10,849 bases of DNA from Paracoccaceae bacterium (GTDB lineage: Bacteria; Pseudomonadota; Alphaproteobacteria; Rhodobacterales; Rhodobacteraceae). Under the pieces are notes generated by a model, which made no database searches, was not told where the DNA came from, and worked only from the letters and a program-made list of their open reading frames with translations. Positions 5,628-10,849 of this stretch are shown here, in pieces. Where the stretch lies: positions 1 to 10,849 of the forward strand of contig JALQUQ010000067.1 in the NCBI GenBank assembly GCA_023263735.1, read 5' to 3'. Numbering within the stretch: the first letter of the stretch is position 1; every line of letters starts with the position of its first letter. Both the position numbers and the translations under genes were made by a program.

Positions 5628-7091
5628 ATGGCAAACTATACCAGAGACACGATGTTCATCGGCGGTCAGTGGGTCAAGACCCGGTCCCCCGAGCGGATCG
5701 AAGTGATCTCGCCCTTTACAGAGCAGGTGATCGCAACGGTTCCTGCCGCCTCAAAGGGTGAAGTGGATGATGCGGTCGCCGCCGCGCGTCACGCCTTTGA
5801 CCATGGCCCGTGGCCGAAACTTCCGGTTGAGGAGCGGATCAAGGCGATTGAACGCCTGCGCGCCGTGTTTGAACGCCGCAAGGAGGAAATGGCCCAGACC
5901 ATCACCGATGAAATGGGCAGCCCGATCACCCAGTCGCGCACGATCCAGACCACCGTGCCGCTGATGATGATGGACGAACACAGCCTGTTGGCGCGCAATA
6001 CGGTCAAATGGACCGAGTTGCGGCAGTCGGCTTCGGGCAATGCACTGGTTCGTCGTCAGCCCAAGGGCGTTGCCGCCCTGATTACGCCGTGGAATGCGCC
6101 GATGATGACCGTGATCCAGAAAATGGGTCCGGCGCTGATGGCAGGTTGCACCGTGGTTCTGAAGCCTGCATCGCTTGCGCCGTTGTCGGCCTATCTGCTG
6201 GCGGAATTCGTCGAAGAGGCCGGGTTCCCGGCGGGCGTCGTCAACGTGATCACCTGCGACCGCCAAGAGGCCGAATATCTGGCCCTGCATCCGGGTGTGA
6301 ACAAGGTCACCTTTACCGGATCGACCGGCGCTGGCCGCCATCTGGCGTCGAAATGCGGGGAATTGCTGCGCCCGATCACGCTGGAACTGGGTGGCAAATC
6401 GGCAGGCATCATTCTGGATGACGCCGATATCAAATCGACCGTCGAAGCGCTGCGGCTGTTGTCCTTCCGCAACTCGGGTCAGATCTGCACGTTGAAAACC
6501 CGCATCCTCGTTTCGAAAAAGCGCGAGGCCGAGGTGCTGTCGGCTTTGGCCGAGATGGTCAAGGCGATGCCCGTCGGCGATCCGAACGACCCGGCCACCC
6601 ACATCGGCCCGATGGTCAGCAGAAAACAGCAGGCCAATGTCGAGCGCTATATCGAGATCGGCTTGAAAGAAGGCGAGTTGCTGGCCGGCGGTTTGGGTCG
6701 CCCGGCTGGGTTGAACCACGGCTGGTTCGTGCAGCCGTCGCTGTTTGCCGGTCTGGACCCGAATGGCCAACTGGCGCAGGAAGAGGTGTTCGGCCCGGTT
6801 CTGGCCGTGTTGACCTATGAGGATGAGGACGAAGCGATCGCCATCGCCAACAACTCGACATTTGGTCTGTCGGGCTCGGTCTTCAGCACCGATATCGCGC
6901 GCGCGATTTCGGTGGCCGACCGCGTCAAGACCGGCGTGTTGGAAATCAACGGGTCGCCCTTTGGCTTTAGCGCCCCGTTTGGCGGCGTGAAGGATTCGGG
7001 CATGGGCCGCGAAAGCGGATGGGAAGGCTTTGAACCCTATGTCGAGCTGAAATCCATCGGCGTGCCCAAGGCCTACGCCGACAGCCTGTAA
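5628..7091 (+). CDS. Aldehyde dehydrogenase family protein (NAD(P)+-dependent)
   Basis: A full-length 487-residue ALDH-superfamily enzyme, oxidising an aldehyde to the carboxylic acid in the cytosol. Seen in order: FIGGQWV (10-16), PWNAP with Asn156, cofactor Lys179 in VLKPAS, FTGSTGAGR (229-237), LELGGKS with general-base Glu253, catalytic Cys287 in GQICTLKTR, EEVFGPV (385-391) with Glu386, and FGGVKDSGMGRE (451-462). All expected catalytic residues are present. The ATG at 5628 follows AAGGAG (5612-5617) by ten bases; the TTG at 5619 is too close to that site. A sigma54 promoter lies upstream, so it may be induced separately from SDR1. Its stop is one base from the stop of the convergent MFS gene. 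The substrate is not readable; the pairing with SDRs and CoA enzymes suggests a catabolic aldehyde intermediate. Confidence 0.95.
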   Translation: MANYTRDTMFIGGQWVKTRSPERIEVISPFTEQVIATVPAASKGEVDDAVAAARHAFDHGPWPKLPVEERIKAIERLRAVFERRKEEMAQTITDEMGSPITQSRTIQTTVPLMMMDEHSLLARNTVKWTELRQSASGNALVRRQPKGVAALITPWNAPMMTVIQKMGPALMAGCTVVLKPASLAPLSAYLLAEFVEEAGFPAGVVNVITCDRQEAEYLALHPGVNKVTFTGSTGAGRHLASKCGELLRPITLELGGKSAGIILDDADIKSTVEALRLLSFRNSGQICTLKTRILVSKKREAEVLSALAEMVKAMPVGDPNDPATHIGPMVSRKQQANVERYIEIGLKEGELLAGGLGRPAGLNHGWFVQPSLFAGLDPNGQLAQEEVFGPVLAVLTYEDEDEAIAIANNSTFGLSGSVFSTDIARAISVADRVKTGVLEINGSPFGFSAPFGGVKDSGMGRESGWEGFEPYVELKSIGVPKAYADSL

Positions 7092-7092
7092 G

Positions 7093-8325
7093 TCAGATCT
7101 CTGCCGGAACGACGTTTCGTTCCGGCGCCGAAACATCCGGTAATGGCCGCCACCACCCAAAGGGGACGATGGCGGCCATTGCCATTCCGGCCAGCATCAA
7201 CGCGGTATCGGTGCCGATCCGTTCGGCCAGACTGCCCCAGATCCAGCCCCCAAGCGCAATTCCGACATAGGTAAAGGTCATGAAGATCGACACCATGCGC
7301 CCAACCAGCGGGCGCGGGCTGGAGAGTTGGAGGGTGGAGTTCAGCAAGGTCAAAACCAAAAGCCAACCGCCGCCCGATGCCGTACTGGCCAGAAATGCGA
7401 CGCCAAGCTGATCTGATTGCCCAAGGGCGATGACGGCAACAGCGTTGATCGCGATGGTGGCGCTGATCACCCGTTCGATCCCGAACCGACGGCGCAAGGG
7501 GCGCATGGCAAGGCCGCAAAGGATTGCGCCCAGCCCGTAGCCGCCAAACAACAGCCCATAGATGCCCGCATCCCCGCCCAGATGGTTGCGGGCGACCAAA
7601 GGCAACAGCGACAGCACCGCAATCGAACACATTCCAAACAGAAAAATCCGCTCGACCACCGGAAAGAGGCGCGGCGTTTTCCGAAAATAGGTGAGACCTT
7701 CGGCAATGGCTGGGAACAGGCGCGCGCCACTTGCGGTTGACGGGCGCCGCCAGCGGGCCAAGGCGATGAGGGCCGGGATATAGCCCAATGTCGAAAAGGC
7801 AAAGGTCAAGGTCGCCCCGAACGAGGCCAGCACCAGCCCGCCCACAAAGGGGCCGATGGTCTTGATGATATTCGCGCCAACGGTGTGCAGCGAAATCGCT
7901 TCGGGCAGGGCCTCCACCTCGACCAGATCGCCCAAGGATACCTGCCACGATGGCACCAGAACCGTTGACCCCAGCGACACCATGAAGATCAGCACCAGCA
8001 ATGAGGTCGGCGAATGGGCGCCAGCGGCTGAAAAAGCCACCAGCAAAAGCGAAACCCCCAGCATCCCGATCTCGGCCGCAAACATGACGCGGCGGCGGTC
8101 AAACACATCGGCCAAGCCGCCCGATACCAGCGACAACAGCGCCATGGGCAGCGATGCGGCGGTCTGGATCAGGGCGACCATGGTTGCCGAATGGGTCAGG
8201 TCAGTCATCACCCAGGCACAGGCGATGACATGCACAAAGTGACCCAAGAAAGACAGAATGACCGCCAGCCACAGGTGACGAAAGCCACGGTCCCGCAGCA
8301 GACCAATCGCAGAGGCCGATTTCAT
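7093..8325 (-). CDS. MFS transporter (EntS/MFS_3-like)
   Basis: A 410-residue inner-membrane protein with about twelve hydrophobic segments. The major-facilitator motif A is GGLADVFDRRRVMF (69-82) in the loop after helix 2. LPEAISLHTVGANIIKTIGP (140-159) is typical of the MFS_3/EntS-like group of drug and siderophore exporters. The family suggests proton-driven export, so it may expel an acid or alcohol product or a toxic intermediate; uptake cannot be excluded. The ATG at 8325 directly follows the SDR2 stop (TAAATG, no gap) and lacks a strong ribosome binding site, so translation is probably coupled to SDR2. The last codons encode the hairpin at 7103-7126. It is the third and last gene of the thioesterase-SDR2-MFS operon. 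Confidence 0.92.
   Translation of the reverse strand: MKSASAIGLLRDRGFRHLWLAVILSFLGHFVHVIACAWVMTDLTHSATMVALIQTAASLPMALLSLVSGGLADVFDRRRVMFAAEIGMLGVSLLLVAFSAAGAHSPTSLLVLIFMVSLGSTVLVPSWQVSLGDLVEVEALPEAISLHTVGANIIKTIGPFVGGLVLASFGATLTFAFSTLGYIPALIALARWRRPSTASGARLFPAIAEGLTYFRKTPRLFPVVERIFLFGMCSIAVLSLLPLVARNHLGGDAGIYGLLFGGYGLGAILCGLAMRPLRRRFGIERVISATIAINAVAVIALGQSDQLGVAFLASTASGGGWLLVLTLLNSTLQLSSPRPLVGRMVSIFMTFTYVGIALGGWIWGSLAERIGTDTALMLAGMAMAAIVPFGWWRPLPDVSAPERNVVPAEI
7103..7126 (+). terminator. Hairpin shared at the convergent ALDH/MFS ends
   Basis: A perfect 10-bp stem (7103-7112 with 7117-7126) and a CGTT loop begins 11 bases after the ALDH stop. It is made of codons for the last residues of the MFS protein. 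There is no U-run on the plus-strand side, so it may be a weak terminator or a 3'-end stabiliser for the ALDH mRNA. Confidence 0.5.
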
Positions 8326-9126
8326 TTACAGCCCAAGCGTCGTGCCGCCATCCACCACCAGACATTGCCCCGTGACCCAGCGGGCATCGGTGCTGGCAAA
8401 GAACACGGCAGCCCGGGCAATATCAAACGCATCGCCCAGCCAGCCCATCGGAACCTGCGCCGCGCGCTTGTCCCAATATTCGGCCATCTTTTCCGGCGTG
8501 GCGCCCCAGTTCTTTTCGGCCGAGATGCGCGCCATCGGGGTATCCATCAGACCGGGCAGAATGGCATTCACCCGAACCTGCTTGCTGGCATATTCGGCAG
8601 CGGTGACGCGGGTCATGTGGTTCATCGCGGCCTTGGTCGAATAATAGGCCACATAGGGCTTGTTCAGATATTTCAGCGAACTGATGGATGAGATGTTGAT
8701 GATCGATCCGCCGCCATTGGCGATCATCGCCGGAATGGCATGCTTCATCGACAGGAAGGCGCTTTTCAGGTTGACGGCAAAGGCGCGGTCCCAGTCCTCT
8801 TCCGACAGTTCGACGACGCCGCCGCGCACGACGATCCCCACGTTGTTGACCATCGAGTCGAGCCGCCCATAGGTCTGAACGGCGGCATCCACGGCGGCCT
8901 TCATATCGGCGCTTTTGGTGGCGTTTCCGGCCAGACTGATGGCCTCATACCCTTCGGCGCGGATTTCGGCGGCCGCCTCTTCGGCCAAAGCGGCGTCAAG
9001 ATCCACACAGACGACCTTTGCGCCATCGCGGGCGAACTGCATGGCGCAGGCTTTTCCATTGCCCCATCCACCGCCCACCGTTCCCGCGCCAATGACCAGT
9101 GCGACCTGTCCATCCAGTCGTTTCAC
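8326..9126 (-). CDS. Short-chain dehydrogenase/reductase (SDR2)
   Basis: A 266-residue classical SDR, cytosolic. Its cofactor turn is unusual: GAGTVGGGWGNG (13-24) instead of TGxxxGxG, longer by a few residues. Asp42/Asp44 at the end of strand 2 suggest NAD(H). NNVG (94-97) stands for NNAG, the tetrad Asn119 is present in AVNLKSAF, Ser146/147 and the Tyr161-xxx-Lys165 pair (YYSTK) complete the site, and VTGQCLVVDGGTT closes the fold. I chose the GTG at 9126: GGGAGG lies about eight bases upstream and the codon follows the thioesterase stop by one base. In-frame ATGs at 9150 and 9189 would overlap that gene without gain in similarity. It is followed with no gap by the MFS gene. It shows clear differences from SDR1, so it is not a recent duplicate. 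Confidence 0.92.
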   Translation of the reverse strand: MKRLDGQVALVIGAGTVGGGWGNGKACAMQFARDGAKVVCVDLDAALAEEAAAEIRAEGYEAISLAGNATKSADMKAAVDAAVQTYGRLDSMVNNVGIVVRGGVVELSEEDWDRAFAVNLKSAFLSMKHAIPAMIANGGGSIINISSISSLKYLNKPYVAYYSTKAAMNHMTRVTAAEYASKQVRVNAILPGLMDTPMARISAEKNWGATPEKMAEYWDKRAAQVPMGWLGDAFDIARAAVFFASTDARWVTGQCLVVDGGTTLGL

Positions 9127-9127
9127 G

Positions 9128-9961
9128 TCAGTTCCCTCCCAAAGCCGCATACATGAATTCCGGAACCGCGACCGCCTTGCGCGTATCAAGGTTCACCGTC
9201 ACCACGCACATTTCGATCTGTGCGATCATTCGTTTGTCCGTGCCAGTGGCCAAGATCTGGGTCACCGCCCAAAAGGCCTTGCCCGCAATCTTCCAGACCC
9301 ATGTCCGCCCCATCAGCGGGGCCGTCACCTCGGGTCGCGCCATCGGGGTCACGCGGAATTCCACGCCCATCCGGTTGATGCGATGCTGGGCGGCGAATTC
9401 CGGGGTCAGCCCCAGTTTGTTCAACTGGATATGCTGAATGTTGGAACTGTGACGCAGGATCGTGTCAAAGCGCAAATGGCCGGTGTGATCCAGTTCCTCG
9501 GGCCTGACGGGGCCCAAGGCCACCTCGGTCACATCGGCCCCCATGGCCGGAAAGGCGGGGGGGGCGTCGACAATCCCTTTGGGCAGGGCCATGGCGGCCT
9601 CTGTGGCAGAAAGGTCCGGCAGATCAGCGGCCCTGCCGGGAAGGTCAAGCGCGGTCGCGGCCAGGGTGTCACCGCTCCACAAGGCATGCACCGTTGCGCC
9701 GTTCAGGGGGCCGGGCGCGATCAACTGGGACGTCCGCACCTCGACCGGGGCGGAAACACGCAATTCGGAATGAAAGCGCATCAGCCGGCTGGCCGCAACC
9801 TCGGTGCCGGGATTGTGCCCGCTGGCATGATAGGCGACCGCTTCGGCGGCGGCTTGAAAGCTGCGGCCATAAAACCGGACATTCCAGTGGTCGTTGTAAT
9901 CACATTCCCAGCGTTCCACGCGGGTGCAATAGCTTTGGCGTCCTGAGGCGCGGGGGATCAT
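9128..9961 (-). CDS. Double-hotdog acyl-CoA thioesterase-like protein
   Basis: A 277-residue protein with two hotdog halves of the 4-hydroxybenzoyl-CoA/acyl-ACP thioesterase type, likely releasing CoA from an acyl-CoA in the cytosol. The first half carries WECDYNDHWNVRFYGRSF (18-35) and the second VRPEELDHTGHLRFDTIL (152-169), each with the acidic residue and histidine of a catalytic helix start. Start choice: ATG 9961 has AGGA eight bases upstream. ATG 10033, also with an AAAGG eight bases upstream, would add 24 residues (total 301) that look unlike the domain; it cannot be ruled out. It is the first gene of the operon with SDR2 and the MFS transporter, and is divergent from the HIBADH-family gene. 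A two-domain dehydratase relative is the main alternative. Confidence 0.8.
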   Translation of the reverse strand: MIPRASGRQSYCTRVERWECDYNDHWNVRFYGRSFQAAAEAVAYHASGHNPGTEVAASRLMRFHSELRVSAPVEVRTSQLIAPGPLNGATVHALWSGDTLAATALDLPGRAADLPDLSATEAAMALPKGIVDAPPAFPAMGADVTEVALGPVRPEELDHTGHLRFDTILRHSSNIQHIQLNKLGLTPEFAAQHRINRMGVEFRVTPMARPEVTAPLMGRTWVWKIAGKAFWAVTQILATGTDKRMIAQIEMCVVTVNLDTRKAVAVPEFMYAALGGN

Positions 9962-10117
9962 CTGGTTCGTCCTGTTGTCTGATCCAGACGTAACCTGCCA
10001 AAGCCTGCCCGGCCATGATTTGCGATGGTCCATAGGCGACGCCTTTGAAAGCCATGGGATCAGTCGCGCTGCACGGCTGAGGCGGCCGTGTTACCCCTTG
10101 GGCAAGGGGAGACCGAC
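9962..10117. promoter_or_regulatory. Divergent promoter region, thioesterase and HIBADH-like genes
   Basis: This 156-bp gap must contain the promoters of two divergent units. I found no clear -35/-10 or -24/-12 pair on either strand. GTCTG-ATC-CAGAC (9977-9989) is a short inverted repeat close to the thioesterase start, a candidate operator. The right end holds the ribosome-binding-site hairpin at 10094-10109. If the thioesterase begins at 10033, the gap shrinks to 84 bases. Confidence 0.4.
10094..10109 (+). promoter_or_regulatory. Hairpin enclosing the ribosome binding site of the HIBADH-like gene
   Basis: CCCCTTG (10094-10100) can pair with CAAGGGG (10103-10109); sterically, six pairs with a four-base loop is more realistic. 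The 3' arm is most of the Shine-Dalgarno sequence AGGGGAG (10105-10111), which sits six bases before the ATG at 10118. Folded, it would reduce ribosome access. Confidence 0.45.
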
Positions 10118-10849
10118 ATGAAAATTGCGTTTATCGGCCTGGGCCGAATGGGGGCCGGAATGGCCGCCAACATCTTGCGGAACGGCCATCCGTTGGTGGT
10201 GCATGATTTGCGGCAAGACAGCGCCCGCGATTTGGTGGCCGCGGGGGCCGTCTGGGCCCATTCGGTGGCCGAGGCCGTGCGAGAGGCTGAACTGGTGTTC
10301 ACATCGCTGCCGAAACCCGCCGATGTGCTGGCGACCGCCGATCAGATCACCGACACGGCCCCGAATTCCCTGTGGTTCGATCTGTCGACCAATGCGTTGG
10401 ACGTGGTGCAGCGGATCGGGGCGCAACTGGCGGGGCAGGGCATCACCTTTCTGGATGCGCCGGTCAGTGGTGGTCCTGCCGGGGCAGCCAACGGCAAACT
10501 GGCCATCTGGGTCGGTGGCCCGACCGAGGCCTATGCCCGGGCCGAACCGGTCCTGACCGCGATTGCCGACCGCGCCCGACATGTGGGCGGATTGGGCGCG
10601 GGAACCATCGCCAAACTGGTGCACAACACCATCGCCACCACGATCAACCATGCGGTTGCCGAAATGATGACCGTCGGCGTCAAGGCCGGGATGGACCCGC
10701 TTGACCTTTATGAAGCGATCCGCTCGGGGGCGATGGGACGGATGCGCGCCTTTGACGGCGTGGCGCCGCGCTGGCTGGCGGGCAACCTTGATCCGGCGAC
10801 CTTTGCGCTTGAACTCTTGCACAAGGATGTCTCGCTTGGGGTGGAACTT
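10118..10849 (+). CDS. 3-hydroxyisobutyrate dehydrogenase family protein (3' end outside the window)
   Basis: The first 244 residues of a beta-hydroxyacid dehydrogenase; the usual length is about 290-300, so the last fifth is cut by the right edge. The Rossmann start is IGLGRMGAGMAANIL (6-20), FTSLPKPADV follows, then the substrate loop DAPVSGGPAGA (113-123) and the GGLGAGTIAKLVHN block (157-170) with catalytic Lys166. Members oxidise 3-hydroxyisobutyrate, tartronate semialdehyde relatives or 2-(hydroxymethyl)glutarate with NAD(P)+, reversibly, in the cytosol. The ATG at 10118 has GGGGAG six bases upstream. It is divergent from the thioesterase operon and may start an operon that continues outside the window. 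The family is certain; valine breakdown is possible but not shown, since no acyl-CoA dehydrogenase or HIBYL-CoA hydrolase is in view. Confidence 0.93.
   Translation, partial: MKIAFIGLGRMGAGMAANILRNGHPLVVHDLRQDSARDLVAAGAVWAHSVAEAVREAELVFTSLPKPADVLATADQITDTAPNSLWFDLSTNALDVVQRIGAQLAGQGITFLDAPVSGGPAGAANGKLAIWVGGPTEAYARAEPVLTAIADRARHVGGLGAGTIAKLVHNTIATTINHAVAEMMTVGVKAGMDPLDLYEAIRSGAMGRMRAFDGVAPRWLAGNLDPATFALELLHKDVSLGVEL

Noticed and set aside
5751..7160. 469-codon open frame antisense to the aldehyde dehydrogenase gene
   Set aside because: It is the mirror frame of a well-conserved high-GC gene, rich in Arg, Gln and His with no recognisable motif, and has no ribosome binding site; the sense frame has every ALDH motif.
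508..9126. A bile-acid (bai-type) operon, because SnoaL-like, BaiF-like, SDR and MFS genes are all present
   Set aside because: These matches are only at superfamily level, the genes are in separate units, and the signature BaiCD/BaiH flavin oxidoreductases and BaiB ligase are absent.
4798..9126. SDR1 and SDR2 as a recent gene duplication
   Set aside because: Their cofactor turns, active-site surroundings and lengths differ clearly, so they are distant paralogues.
8915..9946. 343-codon plus-strand frame over the thioesterase and SDR2 genes
   Set aside because: It spans two real genes on the other strand and contains no domain-like segment.

Overview
The window reads as a high-GC alphaproteobacterial chromosome segment. 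I would guess Rhodobacterales from codon choice, Shine-Dalgarno style and gene content, but no marker gene in the window settles this. It is densely coded and entirely metabolic: ten protein genes of ordinary size plus one 39-codon gene. No tRNA, rRNA, insertion sequence, integrase, CRISPR array or transcription factor is visible. The two outermost genes run off the window.

Layout. (1) Positions 1-2294, minus strand: a tight operon read CaiB/BaiF CoA-transferase -> SnoaL-like protein -> quinone-oxidoreductase-type MDR enzyme (cut by the left edge). Its junctions are a 1-base TGATG overlap and a 4-base gap. (2) Positions 2369-2609, plus strand: a self-contained miniature transcription unit with a sigma70-like promoter, a 39-codon ORF and a perfect 11-bp intrinsic terminator. 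(3) Positions 2627-4015, minus: an MmgE/PrpD-family protein, divergent from (4). (4) Positions 4159-7091, plus: a MaoC-type hotdog hydratase, a short-chain dehydrogenase (SDR1) and an aldehyde dehydrogenase. The last has its own full-match sigma54 (-24/-12) promoter. (5) Positions 7093-9961, minus: thioesterase-like double-hotdog protein -> SDR2 -> MFS transporter, a compact operon that meets the aldehyde dehydrogenase gene tail to tail with one base between the stop codons. (6) Positions 10118-10849, plus: the first 244 codons of a 3-hydroxyisobutyrate-dehydrogenase-family enzyme, whose ribosome binding site lies in a small hairpin.

How the genes may work together. The set resembles a catabolic cluster for an organic acid handled as a CoA thioester: CoA transfer (CaiB/BaiF), hydration or dehydration (MaoC, perhaps MmgE/PrpD and SnoaL), alcohol/ketone oxidoreduction (two SDRs, the HIBADH-family enzyme, the MDR enzyme), aldehyde oxidation (ALDH), CoA release (thioesterase-like) and transport (MFS). 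The substrate cannot be read from the sequence. A branched C5-dicarboxylate route (itaconate/mesaconate-like) is one hypothesis, but the MmgE/PrpD protein lacks one expected active-site histidine and no citramalyl-CoA-lyase-type gene is present. The observations most worth following are the sigma54 promoter, the ~205-nt small-protein transcript, and active-site substitutions in otherwise well-conserved enzymes.
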